Below, in pieces: positions 1 to 11,738 of a stretch of DNA of 64,000 bases. Source of the stretch: Metellina segmentata (Eukaryota; Arthropoda; Arachnida; Araneae; Tetragnathidae); contig OX375877.1 in the NCBI GenBank assembly GCA_947359465.1, forward strand, positions 73,358,698-73,422,697, written 5' to 3'. The notes beneath the pieces were generated by a model, which saw only the letters and a program-made list of their open reading frames with translations, had not been told where the DNA came from and searched no databases. The translations under genes and the position numbers were made by a program. Position 1 is the first letter of the stretch, and each line of letters starts with the position of its first letter.

Positions 1-379
1 CGGCCTTCGAATAGGTTTACCCGGCGCGCAGATCAGATACAAGTACCACATTTTTGTAGAGTACTCATTCATCAAAAGATATTCAAAGAGTACCGAATTG
101 GAGTCTAGCGTTACTATGCAGAGAGCTATGTTAAAGAGGATATCATTTTATTTTCTTGACATTTTATTTCTTCATACAAACGGAATAGAAAACTCCGTTT
201 GACCAATGGGAAAAGCACAATACAAACAGCCCCGAGTGAATTCTGACGTGCGCTTAGCAACTCACAGATTCCCACATCGAACGCTTCTTAACACCCCTAC
301 CCCCCTGAAACAGTCCTCTCTGGGCGCCCCCAGGAATTCGATCGCTTGTTCAGCAAATGAAGAGTCGTTGACCACGAGG

Positions 380-677
380 GAGCGCGCGCGTGATCGGTTT
401 GTTTGGCAACAGACGGGCGACTTCCTGTTTGGGGCCACGTGACGCTCCGCCTGCTCCCCATTGGCTGAGGCCGCCTGACACGCCCCCGGACTCCCAGAGG
501 TCACCCGCGGTCTTGCCTTGGATACAAGAGCTCTCTCTCTCTCTCTCTCTCATGTTGCAGGCGTTTTTGCAGGGTGGGGGTTATCACGCACCGAACTACC
601 GTGGTCAAGAGTCCGAGAGGGTGTGTTCCACAAAGAATCGTTTGCTCGTGCTTCGTTCGCTTTTCAACCCCAGGGCG
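380..677 (+). promoter_or_regulatory. Candidate CpG-rich promoter / 5'UTR
   Basis: GC- and CpG-rich stretch standing out from AT-rich surroundings. It holds an E-box CACGTG (436-441), an inverted CCAAT box (ATTGG 460-464), GCCGCC (470-475) and a (CT)n GAGA-type tract at 531-551. No TATA box is obvious. Promoters with GAGA tracts and CCAAT/E-boxes are common in arthropods. It lies directly upstream of the candidate coding first exon at 678. That it is a promoter is inference; no start site can be read from sequence. Confidence 0.45.
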
Positions 678-711
678 ATGGAAATCTTCTCCACTTTGAT
701 TGCCGTGGAAG
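678..711 (+). CDS. Candidate alternative first coding exon of Glut4EF-like gene
   Basis: An ATG at 678 sits in a strong Kozak context (G at -3 and +4) and opens 11 codons (MEIFSTLIAVE) plus one base. It is followed by AAG|GTGTGAG, a fair splice donor at 712. The exon ends one base into a codon. The next supported exon (17125) begins with the two bases GT that would complete a Gly codon, so the phase matches exactly. The frame is also open upstream to an in-frame ATG at 552, which has poor context and would add 42 residues. If real, this gives a short isoform of 271 residues lacking any longer N-terminal domain of the family. One-in-three phase matches occur by chance, and no homology supports these 11 residues. 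The alternative is that the upstream exon lies outside the window. Confidence 0.35.
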
Positions 712-1038
712 GTGTGAGACTTGTTTCAGTTACGCGCATGGATAATTGTTTTTCACGTGACAGGATAGAGTTGTAGGCAGTCGTGTGAGTTGTTAGGACA
801 GCGTCGTGGTGTAGGAGCGTGTGATCGTGTTAAGAAATTAACATAGACCATGTATAGCGATCTGTTTGACATGATACAGCACATATGCCGAAAGTTAATT
901 TTGGGTGAATAAATCTTCTCTCTCGGTTCCACTGCTTTTTTTATATTTGTGGACAGTAGCGTTGATTTGAAAGCAAAGATGATGCGCCGCGTCTTTTTAT
1001 TTCAAAAAGTATGGCCTGTCATTAGTCTTCAATTTTTT
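712..1038. other. No gene seen
   Basis: Start of the putative first intron. AT content rises after about 840. No ORF, repeat or site I can support. Confidence 0.4.
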
Positions 1039-1355
1039 GGTAGGTAGTTCAATTTACGACGGTCTGGAGCGACATACACAACGGACTATTGGCGACGGTC
1101 TGGGTTCTATACCGAAGGGAAAGATTCAAAGACATCGCCTCTTAATTTTGAGACACGGTCAGATGACGAGATCAACACCTGAGCTGGCACACCACTCATT
1201 AAGCTTCCACATCACGCCAATTTGACATTTGTGGCAACGACAGTTTTGTTGTGCACCACCCCCCGTATACACGATGGTCTTTGGACGGACGGAGTTTCGA
1301 ACTTGCTACCCATCGGTTTATAATCCGTTACTCTTCCTACGGAACTATCGTGGCC
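1039..1355 (-). mobile_element. tRNA-derived SINE, family 1, near full length, minus
   Basis: Reading the minus strand: a tRNA-like head with a B-box (AGTTCGAAACT) about 1310-1290, then the family body (motifs like CGTCATCTGACC, CGGGACTG and CAATAGCCCGTTGTGTTGC, here diverged), and a (TACC)n-type tail at 1039-1047. The same body recurs at 3592, 5203, 5462, 9668, 18705, 24620, 36873, 41968, 43797 and 48533. The head places it among Pol III-transcribed SINEs; family assignment is from within-window comparison only. Confidence 0.75.
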
Positions 1356-1619
1356 TCTAGAACAAATTAGGAAGAATGAAAAGTAGAATTAAATTATTAT
1401 ACCTTCGTTTCTTTCTAGTTATCCAAACTAATATGGAAACATTTCGTAAAATTGAGACGTATTTGTTCTTTTCATATTTAAATTCCGCTGTTTTTCCAAA
1501 GTGCAATGCGTAATTTTTCTCGAATTCGATTTCCTTGCTAACGAAGAAAGAGAAATTACCTCATTCAATCCGAAGAACACAGGATTGTTTTCGTGGAAAG
1601 ACATTAATATCGAGAGGAT

Positions 1620-1710
1620 GTCGTCACATGTCCGCTGGGCGTGACGTCACCTGGTGACGTCAAGTGACCTGCCTCTCCAGGTGCTGCCAAAGATGCGGTC
1701 ACGTCACTGG
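1620..1710. promoter_or_regulatory. Cluster of CRE palindromes
   Basis: Two perfect TGACGTCA sites (1642-1649, itself inside the 10-bp palindrome GTGACGTCAC, and 1655-1662) and a variant GTCACGTCAC (1698-1707) occur within 70 bp. CREB/ATF-type bZIP factors bind this motif. The spacing suggests a cAMP/stress-responsive enhancer in the upstream or first-intron DNA of the Glut4EF-like gene. Function is inferred from the motif only. Confidence 0.45.
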
Positions 1711-2080
1711 GTGCCGTCATATGAGCGGCATTATGTGCGCACGTCCGACCTCTAATCGCTTTTGGTATTTCTGTTTTTCCACGTGGGATTTATGTGATCC
1801 CTGCCGCTTAGTCTTTTATGCCGTTCTCTTGACGAGATAGGAATGTCTTCTTTGAGTACACTGTACAGCATTTCTAATTTCCTCGCATGTAGGGCAACAG
1901 GGTTTCAAAGCGCCCCTTTTGCAGGAATGCACCAATCATGGGATGATGAAAAAAATTCTTGTAAGACCCTTCTGTTCAAAAGTCTTGGTTATTTTTTATT
2001 TGGTCTTATTCACAACTGAGTTCTTTGTTGAGACACTGCAATTGTACTTATGCGGTAATAATTACTACTAACTTTTTGAC

Positions 2081-2200
2081 TACTGCTATAGATATAACAA
2101 GCGCGATTCTTCCTTGGTACGATTCTTATAATCATCAAGGCACAACTGTTATAATGGCCGTTGTCTAAATTCTTTCTTGGCGCGATCATGGTGCAACTGC
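2081..2200 (-). mobile_element. MITE, ACTACGG family, minus copy, degraded
   Basis: Minus-strand match to the small elements at 23869-23990 and 30551-30707. Shared blocks are GATATAACAAGCGCGATTCTT and the AATTCTTTCTTGGCGCGATCATGG segment, with the ends degraded. It has no coding capacity. Confidence 0.55.
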
Positions 2201-2424
2201 TAAAGATTATTTGATGCTGACATTAAATGCCGTTTCTAATACCTTACTCATTTGTCTTTTATAGGCAGCTGTATTTTTTGCAGCTTCTATGGATTGCATG
2301 AGCGGGGTCTGATTACCGATATATTTCGAGTCTTTTCCCTTCTAAAAATGGGTCATCTTTTTTCATCTCAGCCCCTGTCCCTAACGAGCTTTCAGCACGG
2401 AACTGTCCCCGTGAACTGGGCCAC

Positions 2425-2810
2425 AGCTCTGAAGATTCTGCAGGAGTAGGTTAGGCCCATTTTGTTGTCCATGAGTTATAACATTGAACTAGACCAGTCC
2501 TAGTAGAGCCAGTGTTCTTCAGTAACTACTCGGGAGAAAATTGTCCCGACTTTCCTGTATTAGTTGAATATCTATGCGACCAGAAACATCAAAGGCGTCT
2601 TTAAGCGTGACCAAAGCCCTAAAGATTTTGTTGGAGTAGGTTAGGCTTATTTTGGAGACTATGAGTTGTCACATTAGACTAGAACAGTCCTAGTAGAACC
2701 AGTGTTCTTCAGTAACCACTCAAGGATAAAAACTGCCATGACCTTCCTGTGTTGGCCGAATATAAATGCGGCCACAGACGTCGAGGGGTCTTTTCAAGTG
2801 TGACCGAAGC
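2425..2810. repeat. Tandem duplication, about 189-bp unit, two copies
   Basis: The first copy starts CTGAAGATTCTGCAGGAGTAGGTT (about 2427) and the second CTAAAGATTTTGTTGGAGTAGGTT (about 2615). Both continue through a shared CAGTCCTAGTAGA and CAGTGTTCTTCAGTAAC block. The copies have diverged moderately, so the duplication is old. No coding function seen. Confidence 0.75.
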
Positions 2811-3262
2811 CCTGACGCAGGGTCGGTCTCTGCTGACCGGACACGAGTGAGTGGGTGACCGCAGTCGGTTGGTTCCTCTCCAAAAAAGATGAATCACTGG
2901 CTTTTGTCGCGCTATTTCGTCTCTCTCGCTAATCCAACTCGCGTGCTCGAGATGCGAATCGAGCCCAGCCAACCCTTGCGCCACCACCACCACCGGATGA
3001 GCCGCACCAGGGATTAGTTCGGGCCCGTTGGCCATGCTCAAAGAGTCGTCTGGGGAAGTCACAGGGTAGCAACTACTTGTTGGACGGGATCTGGCTGGAG
3101 TTTCCGTGGGTCGGGTAATTGGGAGACCTCCCTCGCTGCTCCAGATCCGGAAATGAAGATGTCTTGTTGAGCAGGCTTTTTTTTCCTCCTGCAGTTTATC
3201 CGTATTAATTTGTTATGGTGCTTGGATTCGAAATCCTCAGGAAGCTGTCGACGATCTGCCAC
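2811..3262. other. GC-rich stretch of unknown nature
   Basis: Base composition is clearly richer than its surroundings, with two overlapping minus-strand open frames (67 and 117 codons) that start at GTG-like codons. They show no domain I recognise. It could be part of an unrecognised dispersed repeat or a decayed retrogene. I do not call a gene. Confidence 0.3.
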
Positions 3263-3591
3263 GGTGCAGAAGTTGTGGCCAGACCCGCTTTTTACGTATC
3301 TGATTCAGATTGTGTTCAACCTCCAGCACCGCATTAAAAAATACCATCCAATTCGAGGTCCGTGATAATTACATTATATTGTTCTTTCCTTATTCCCCAC
3401 ATCGCACCCCGACAAGAAAAAAGACACAACTCAAAATTGCAGCATTTGAGAGACATCAACTTAAAGGATACTTTTTTTTTTCTAATGGCGGGCACATTTT
3501 GACCGAAGTCATTGGCCCCTACAAGGCCGGAAGTGATGGCCTTGTGAAGGAGCACCCAGTGGGAGGGCCATCATTGCCCCTAACAAATACA

Positions 3592-3728
3592 TCGTAATTT
3601 TGAACCATATTCAGATGACGAAGCAACACCTAAGCTGGTATACGCTTACAAACATCCATGCCCGAACCCGGATTCGAACCGGGGACCTTCCGATCTAGAG
3701 GCTAACACCTTAACCACTATACCGGTTG
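3592..3728 (-). mobile_element. SINE family 1, head-proximal copy, minus
   Basis: The minus strand has the best preserved tRNA-like head in the window: A-box region GTATAGTGGTTAAGG (about 3722-3708) and a perfect T-arm CCCGG-TTCGAAT-CCGGG with B-box GGTTCGAATCC. It runs straight into a truncated family-1 body ending at 3592. The acceptor ends do not pair, so this is a SINE head rather than a tRNA gene. Confidence 0.75.
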
Positions 3729-4264
3729 GGGGGTCGGCACTTAAAGAATACTATAAAACTTATATTAAAATAGCATAAGCTTCTCTTTTAAAATTTTAGG
3801 AAAGCTTTTGTGGTGGTTACGTCTATTATATTCTTTAGAATAGTAATATAACACGCTGGGGCACCTCATACATATTTTTCAATTACAGAACATCAAAATT
3901 TTTATTTTTTGACTTGTGTCACTTTTTTTTTGCCAGGGTACGACTTGAGTAAATATTTGAAATTATATTTATAAGGATAATCAGAATCACTCATGATGTG
4001 AAGAAAAACACTATGATATGTGCAGGGTCCCGTGAGAAAAAAAGGCAAAGAGAAGGGGAGCTGAAGTCTTCTGTTTATTTGGTGTAGTCATTTGTGTGTG
4101 TGTTTTGGTGGTAAGCTTAGGTTGTTACCAACTGTCTGCTTTCGATACATACAGGCTGATAGGAGTTGCTTGATTTGGCTAAGGAACCACTGTAAACATC
4201 CATGATCAAGATATCCTGTACGAAGTCTAAGCGCTGACCACTCTGCACGTTGAAGTAAATGCCC
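3729..4264. other. No gene seen
   Basis: AT-rich intronic or intergenic DNA with short T runs; nothing supportable. Confidence 0.4.
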
Positions 4265-4480
4265 TATACTTGAATGGCTCAGTTGGTTTTCTCACTAGCA
4301 ACCTGCGAATTGTAGGCGACACAGGTTCAATTCCTGTAACTTATCCTAGGTGTGTCTTTTGTGTCATTCAAAATTCTTGTGTGTATGTTTTGACATTGTC
4401 TGCCTTGTATTTAGACCAGCCTGGTCAAACATTGCCTTTGCGCCATAACACCCAACTTGATGCAAATTTTTTTTTTAATT
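4265..4480 (+). mobile_element. tRNA-derived SINE, family 2
   Basis: A-box-like GGCTCAGTTGG (4275-4285) and B-box GGTTCAATTCC (4323-4333) are followed by a body containing TTTTGACATTGTCTGC and a 3' part CCTGGTCAAACATTGCCTTTG. The same order is seen at 14035, 20118 (minus), 26165 (minus) and 50355, and 3' fragments at 6180, 30735 and 50735. It is distinct from family 1. Confidence 0.65.
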
Positions 4481-5202
4481 GCGTAAATTTCATGACTTTT
4501 GTGACTAACTTTTCATGACTTTTGTGACTTAATGGTCTTTTTGTGACTAACACATCACTCGAGTACAAACATACATTTTTAAATTGTAAACTATCTATCA
4601 TATCTTTCTCTTAATTCCAAAATTTATTTTAAGATGAGAAACACTGGAATCCAAAAATCAATGCCGCTTTGGTTATCCGACATCTTAGTTCATACAAGTT
4701 GCGAAAAATCCATCCTATATCTCCCATAAACCCATCTACTAACAATGGAAGTAAATGTAATTTACAGCTTGTTTGCCGGATCGTCGTGACCTGAGCTTAT
4801 TAGTAAATAAAACGACCTTATAAATGACTGTCAAATTGTTTTTCCACTCAAAGGTCAAGCTTCATAATGAACGTATTCAGACTCATTGTCCCGTTCTTGA
4901 CCTAGTGCCTGGAAGCACACGCTTGTATTCGCAGTGAATGGATAGAGCAAAAAACTCGTGCTATTCACCTCGCTGGGTCATCGCTTTTGTGCTCTGGTAA
5001 TGGTATTATTTGTCATTTGGACTTTAGCAGCAGTGATAAATGACACCAATCAATTGGGACCAATTACTTTTCACGAGGCGTTTTTTAAATTGAGTGAATA
5101 CAGCCCTGCTCTTATTGAATTGATGTGTTGCATTTTATAAATTATTTTCATCAAAAAGTAAAGACAGCTTAAATTTTTTTTATCGCTTCTAGGCAGTTAA
5201 TT
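4481..5202. other. No gene seen
   Basis: AT-rich; a short direct repeat CATGACTTTTGTGACT at about 4491-4531. Small open frames only. Confidence 0.4.
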
Positions 5203-5292
5203 AACGTTGTACTGGAGTAACACAAAGGGCTATTGGCGATGGACCGAGATCAATCCCGAAGGGAAAGATCCAACGATCCTCGTAACTTTGAA
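5203..5292 (-). mobile_element. SINE family 1, 3' fragment, minus
   Basis: Contains the complement of the family tail (TTAATTAACG...), GGGCTATTGGCGATGG and CCCGAAGGGAAAGATCC. It faces the plus-strand fragment at 5462-5600, so the two form an inverted pair. Confidence 0.7.
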
Positions 5293-5461
5293 CTTATACT
5301 TATAAGAAAAAACAAAACCGAGCATTGTGAGATGCTACTCTGAAATATTCTAGTTTGTACCGAGTCTACTGTAATAAATGGTAAAAGGTATGAATATTTA
5401 AATCCTCACACATACATTTGTTCTACAATACCGTCTTCACTGCCGGACTTCTAACTAGTTA

Positions 5462-5600
5462 TGGTCATCTGACCGTGGTTCAAAATTACGAGGTGTTGTC
5501 CTCGGATCTTTCCCTCAAGGGACTGATCCCGGACCGTCGTCAATAGCCCGTTGTGTTGCTCTAGTACGACGTTAACTAAAATTACCATTACCATCTAACT
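5462..5600 (+). mobile_element. SINE family 1, 3' fragment, plus
   Basis: Runs GTCATCTGACCGTGGTTC, then GATCTTTCCCTC, CAATAGCCCGTTGTGTTGC and a degenerate tail. It pairs with the inverted copy at 5203-5292 across a 170-bp spacer. Confidence 0.7.
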
Positions 5601-6179
5601 AGTTATGACCTCGACCAATGTAATAATTCCTGGAATTTTTTTAACCTATAGATGTGATTATTTACTTTTGCTTGTTGAAAACTAGAAGTAATGCTTCATT
5701 GTATACTCAGAAGTCACGTACGGTTAATATGAACTTGATTAAACAAGACATTCAATAACTCGACTTTTCGTACTATTACATGTGCGTTTTGTTTTAAATC
5801 GTAGTATCTGTGTATATGACTTTTCAAATCAGTACGATCATGTCGGAGCCAATTATAATAACGATATGTCAATAGCCTTTTGTGCTACATAATACGTTTT
5901 TTTGAAGTATGACGCATTTTATACTCTTGTATGAAATATTTTATGGGTGAACATCCTTTTCTCTAATTGGGTATATGCCTCAGCATATTTGCTATTACTT
6001 GTTCTAACCTTGGTATCGACATACTTTCGATGAAGGAACAGACGGTGCGGATAATTAGAGTTATGTATTAACCTTGACAGGAGCTCACATGAAAGTAGTA
6101 TTTGGTACAGATTTAACACATAATTAATGGGACACTTGTATACGATGAAATAATCCTTCCTCTAATATTACCAATTCGA

Positions 6180-6330
6180 TTCTTGTGACCTAACCTGGAT
6201 GTTGTATTGCTCTCTTATGTGGCAGTAAAAACTCTCCTTGGGTATGTGTGTTTGTTTGACGTAGTTTGTCTGGAATTCGGCACAGCTTGGTAAAATATAA
6301 CCCCATATAACCAACCATATCTAACATTAC
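6180..6330 (+). mobile_element. SINE family 2, 5'-truncated
   Basis: Matches the family-2 body (GTGACCTAACCTG..., TTTGACGTAGTTTG, CACAGCTTGGTAAAATATAA) and the ACCAACCA-type tail. The tRNA head is missing. Confidence 0.5.
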
Positions 6331-7668
6331 CTATTCTTCCTCTCTCTTGCGATAGGCGGGTTTTACAGATCCCACTTCGAAAGATATCGAGATGTATCTC
6401 TATATCTCTATGATAGGTATTCTCTCTCAAGCTAAATATAAGTGGCGGTGGTTTCCTGTACTTATTCTGAACATGACGTTTTTAATGTGATTTTCACACA
6501 TCGGCCGGTAAATTCTAAAGAAATTATAATTGACATTTATCCAACACTACCTAGTGTAGAATAGAAGCATTAAATGATCACCTTAAGATTTGTTTACAGA
6601 GATTTTAATTCCTAGAAACCCCCCCCCCCCGAACCTCTTGCCCACGTCCCGGTATTTTTATGACTGCTGTCATTTGAGAGATAAATATAAAATTTCAGAT
6701 AGTATAAGTATAGTGTACAAAATGTTTTTCGAAAAACACAAATAAATGAATAAAGAAGCAGTAAATTCTCCCTACGAAAGTCATTCGAAGTTGGTTGCTG
6801 GACTATTTTTTTGTTGATCGGCCTTGTTGCGCCTCCGGTGAGAAGGCAGAGGACATTAGATCAGTCGATTTGTACAAAGATGGTTAAGCTCGCGGGGGAA
6901 AAGGACTGCCTGCGATTATTTATATCGCCAACTCCTGCTATCGTTTCCAGCACCGAACGATTAACTCCAACCCAGAAACTACGCTAAAGACGCCAATCGT
7001 GCAAACTCCGCTTACTTCAACCTGCTTACAAATATTACGAGTAAACTCACTCAAATCGCTGGAATCTGACTATATTAGACGCTCTACCCCTATGCGTGCA
7101 GCGTGATAATAATCGAAGTGATGGCGTAGGACTATCTAAAACTCTACTCTCCTTCAGGACATCCGATAAGCTCCGTGACTAGGTTCTCTAATCCGTGATC
7201 TACGAGTTTCTTGTCACTGAGCGAGATACCGGTATTATTTCATTTCGGGGCCACTGACATTGGGAGGGAGCTGCAATATGCAAACGGTCTTCTGCCGCCC
7301 TCGTGGTATCCAATCGGACGGCACGCTTTTAAATATCGAATACTGCGCGTGGGCCCCTTTGACAGCTCTCCCCCTTCTTACCATAAAATCCCACCTCTTA
7401 TTTCATGAATGGAGAGATGGTGGGTTACGATTCGTCCTGATATGGACTGGAGTCAAGAACTTGTGAATGTACCCCACCTACAGGGGTGTCGATATGCCAC
7501 TTTAAAACTTATCTCTGTTCTTCGATACTTGTAAAGATGGGAAAAGATTTTATTTTCTGATAACTGTGTTAACGATTAGTTCTAATTTGCGATATCAGTT
7601 ACATTTAGTCTAATATTGAGTTTGTTAGCACTAATGATACCAGAAAGAACTAGTAAATAAATGTTAGA
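6331..7668. other. No gene seen
   Basis: Holds a C10 run at about 6620 and otherwise unremarkable AT-rich sequence. Small open frames at 7211-7466 show no domain. Confidence 0.4.
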
Positions 7669-8096
7669 CAGAACAAAGTCCCAAATCCGGAATCCTTCGT
7701 ACCTCGGCCATTCCGGATTTCGGACATTTCAGAAATTTGGATTCTTTGCAGGTTTTTTTTTTGGGTCACAAAACCCCTTAACTAACCCTCCCGCGCGCGA
7801 ATTTTTCTGCTCGTCATTTTCGTCCGAAACAGAATAATAATAATAATAATAAAAAAAAGGAAGAAAAAAAACTTCTTAAAACAATGCAACAAATTTTACT
7901 TTGCAAATCTTCTAATTTTTCTGTGTAGTATTTACTCTGAACATGTCCATTATTTTGCGTTGCTTCATTAATTTGGTCAAATTGAACGCCTTGTTCTTTA
8001 AAAATTGCTCTTAAAAGAGGAGGAAAGATAGAAAAAAGTAAGAGAAAAAAAAACCCCGCTGGTTAGCAAAACGTCCGGATTTGGGACTTTGTACTG
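7669..8096. mobile_element. Non-autonomous DNA transposon, Tigger/pogo-like
   Basis: Terminal inverted repeats of about 23 bp: the left begins CAGAACAAAGTCCC and the right, read on the minus strand, CAGTACAAAGTCCC, both continuing AAATCCGGA. TA follows the right end (8097-8098), as expected for Tc1/mariner-class insertions; the left TA is imperfect. The interior is non-coding, with (AAT)n at about 7835. No transposase seen. Confidence 0.7.
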
Positions 8097-9241
8097 TAGT
8101 TATTGTTGAGGGACTATTCGAGGAGAAATTTACGGGTTAACAGTTCATTTTAATGACTATTTATGATTAATAATTACTAACTATATTAGACGCTCTACCC
8201 CTCAAATGGTTGATTTCACTTTTTCCATGGGACACCCTACGAATTAGTAGATTAATGCATGCACAACCAATCCTCGCAAATAAGATCCATTTTTATGATA
8301 AAGCATAAAGATATATTTCCTTCGGTGACCAACGATACGATTACTAATTTGTCATTCGTTGATAGTTAATCTTTTCGTATGCATCTTTACATCCAGAACT
8401 AACCGCGACCAATTAGGAAAGACGCTTATTCGAAAGCAAGGTGGATGTGCGATGGAAAAATTAACTCGAATACGAATTACCATTTCTGTGAACGAGGACT
8501 AACAATGTTATCAGGAGGCACTAGTGAAATCGTCCTCCAAAAAATAAAAGTCGAACATTCGAATGTCATTATTCATGGAAATTACCTTTTCAGGGAACTA
8601 TTCCAAACCACGTGGAGCGTTCGAAACAATTTAAGAGCTGATGGAGGTAGCAAGCACGAGGATAGATATAATAACAAACACGAAAACCCGGTAAATAGAA
8701 TTTCCGCGCTTTGTTTGTGTCTGTTTCTGCCTAAGCTCAGCTGATCAAATATCACATTCTCTCTGGCTCGAAACGGTTGACGTGTTTCCTCAGCTGTTCC
8801 TTTTTTCTTTCTTTCTTGTGGGTTTTATTAAATTTCGTGCGTTTTAAGCTGAGGCTTGTTTCTGAACATTGTTTTCCCCACTTGCAAATGATCTCGGCGA
8901 AATCGGTGACAGTTTCGTTGGAAGTCTACTGAAAGCAGCAAACAGTTCGCGTTAAGGTTGCCACCGAGATTGACCTTCTTTTCCGGATGGTTTTCGGAAC
9001 TTTCTGATTTATTAGACCGTGTTTAGCAATATAAGTTTTTGGAAGAAAAAAATTAAACTGTTGTGGCAATCTCCGATGCATTGCGTTTCTTGGAGGACAT
9101 AAAAAGATATCAATTCAAAAATTGCCAAGAAAAGTTTAATTTTTGAGAAAAAAAAAGCAATTTGTTTGTTATATTACGCGTTTTATATTTAAAATTGAGT
9201 AAAAATACAATGGGGTGCTAGAAAAATGTTCGTGTATATGA
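8097..9241. other. No gene seen
   Basis: AT-rich sequence with one 99-codon open frame (8445-8744) without recognisable features. Confidence 0.4.
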
Positions 9242-9624
9242 TAGGGATGCGACATCGACAGCAAAACATCAATGTTTTGAAACATCGATGTTCAAAATTA
9301 AAACATCGATGTTTTTAAAATTCAGTGTATTTAAACTTTTTTCCCCGTTTCTTAAAACTAGTTTAGCCCCTAGTGATGCGACATCGACAGCAAAACATCG
9401 ATGTTCAAAATTAAAACATCTATGTTCAAAATTAAAACATCGAAGTTGATAATGCATCGCCCCCAAACTATCGATGTTTTTAAAATTCATTGTATTTTAA
9501 ATTTTTCCCCATTTCTTAAAACTGGTTTAGCAACTATTGATGCGACATCGGCTCCAATACATCGATGTTTTTTTTTATAAAACATCAATGTTGTGAAAAC
9601 ATCGACATCGATGTCGCATCCCTA
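9242..9624. mobile_element. hAT-like MITE with 8-bp target duplication
   Basis: Ends are inverted repeats beginning TAGGGATGCGACATCGA. Flanks are GTATATGA (9234-9241) and ATATATGA (9625-9632), an 8-bp duplication with one mismatch, the hallmark length of hAT superfamily elements. The 383-bp interior is non-coding and built from repeats of the palindrome AACATCGATGTT and about three copies of a block containing CCCCGTTTCTTAAAACTAG. A TAGGGATGCGATAT fragment at 48937-48950 may be a solo end. Confidence 0.85.
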
Positions 9625-9667
9625 ATATATGATAGCTCATTTACGAGTCTTCTACCTACCTTTCGGG

Positions 9668-9971
9668 GTCGTGGGGTAGCCGAATTGGATGAGTCGTGAA
9701 TTAGAAACCAGATAATCGCGAGTTCGAAAATCCCTCCTACCGAAGACCATCATGTACGTGGGGGCTAGTGCACGTTGTATCAGCCGTGGCCTGAAATGTC
9801 CTCGTGTTGGCGTGCTGTGGAAGTTTGGAGAGTGGGGCGACTGCTTAGGTATTGACTTTGTGATCTGAACGTGGTTCAAAATTACGAGGTGTTTTCTTTC
9901 TTTTCGAGATCGATCCCGTACCGGCAATAGCCCGTTGTGTTGCTTCTGTGTAATGTAAATTGAACTACCTG
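9668..9971 (+). mobile_element. SINE family 1, near full length, plus
   Basis: tRNA-like head with A-box region GTAGCCGAATTGGATGAG (about 9675) and B-box GAGTTCGAAAATC (about 9720). Then the body through GGAAGTTTGGAGAGTGGGG, CAAAATTACGAGGTG and CAATAGCCCGTTGTGTTGC, and a degenerate tail GAACTACCT. Best plus-strand reference copy for the family here. Confidence 0.8.
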
Positions 9972-11690
9972 TCCACCTTCAAACAAGATATTATCCTTTT
10001 ATAACTTTTTGACATGATAGTCGAGTATAAATATTTTCCCATCATTACAAGAAAAGAGTACACTTCTTAATGTGTGACAACGAGTATCGAATGAATGGTT
10101 TTATGATGTGAAAAGGAGTTATTACCTAATGCATGACGGCAGGAGCAATACTATTTGGTTAGTCCTTTGCATTTTAATACAATGGCCGAGGTTTTTTACA
10201 ATCCCTGTCAGGCAATTCACACATTCATAGAAACGATCATTTGGATTATACCATGGAGTATGATGGCACCTCTCGGTTTATCACTCTTCAGTTCTACTCA
10301 AATAAAAGGAATTCTTAAGGTAAACTAAGAAGAGAATTTTAAAAACTAAAGCGAAAGCTCACTAATATGTTTTTAAATTTTAATGGGAATCAATTTTGCA
10401 ATATATTAAAAAACTAAAAGGTCTCTAAATACATACTTCGAATGTTTTCGATATTGCTATGTTTCATACGCTGATGATTGCAATCAAAGAAATGCTGTCT
10501 ATAAACAAGTTAAATAAAAGTGCGTTTTCGATTCTTATTAAATATGAAAGCAACAATACGGTATTCAAATCTTAGGTAATTTTCAATCCAGTAATTTATA
10601 TCCAGCGAAATGATATTACTCTTTTTGGGAGATAGACAGAAATATTTTTTGTTCTCAGAAGTAGGTCGGCAGCAATTTTCACAAAAGTGAACGACTCGTT
10701 TTTCTGGTTGATTAAACTCATACTAGTGAAAGAGAGCAGCGATTATTCTGGTTCCAAAAAAAAATTACCGCTATTTTACAAGATTACGCGATTTTGAATT
10801 GTTCATCAAGATAGACGAAGAGGCAAAAAAAGTAAATAAGTAAAAGCAAAAACAAAAATTTCCGCGTCTTTCCTGCTGTGCTTGGCGTATCGTGGATATT
10901 GCTGATCGTTATCGGGGCAGAAAAAATATATAAATAAATGAAAAAAAAGTTGCGACCAAACCATGTGTGTGCGAGAGATAAACTAACCCATTCTCAGAAC
11001 CTGTTTACTGCATTGTTGAAATATGATCGGAAACTGAAGCCGAATCAGTACCCGACACTAACTACACCCAGGAGAAGCCGGTCTTTTGACAGTTCAGCGC
11101 GAAACAAGACTCCATTTTTTGTTCCTATTGCTGCAAGCTGCGTTATTTTTTGATGGCTATATTTATTCCGTTCCCGATGTATTGGGAAAGCACTCACGCG
11201 CTTTCCTCCGTACGTGCGTTTTGGAAAATTACTTCCCATTACTTTGAAAGTGATCGATTCAAATTGAGACGAGGGGATCATTTGCAATTGAGGTGGACAA
11301 ATGGGACAGAGAGTCAGTGCGAATCTTTTTTCAAGCGATTTTGGGAAGTTGAGTGTGGAGCAGTATCGTATTCACGCTCGAAAGTTCGGCCATCGTCTGA
11401 TAAGAAAAAAAAAATATCATTCGGTGGTAAATCTCAACCCTACTAAAGACAGTTGACGACACCGTTTCGTTTTGCCGTCAGTGGTTTTTACTATGTCCTC
11501 CCTTGTAGATTACCTATTTCCTTTCACATTCTTTGCATTAATTTACACGTCAAATAAAAATATTCTACACACTATTTATTGAAGATAAAAGCATATTTAC
11601 ATATGTACAGAGTTGTGAAGTTTTTACAGCCACACTAAGATTTTATGCAAACATCTACAAGTATGTGACATTCCCGTCAGTCCTGGAGGA
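9972..11690. other. No gene seen
   Basis: AT-rich sequence; open frames at 10938-11446 show no domain or splice context. Nothing supportable. Confidence 0.4.
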
Positions 11691-11738
11691 GTCGTATAGT
11701 GGTAACGCCACCTTGCTCGTCTCTCACTGGCCTATCTA

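Noticed and set aside
2709..3262. Two overlapping minus-strand frames suggesting a small operon
   Set aside because: Starts are GTG-type, no domain is recognised and the context is eukaryotic; coincidental overlap.
3655..3728. tRNA gene on the minus strand
   Set aside because: A- and B-boxes and T-arm are good, but acceptor ends do not pair and it runs into a SINE body.
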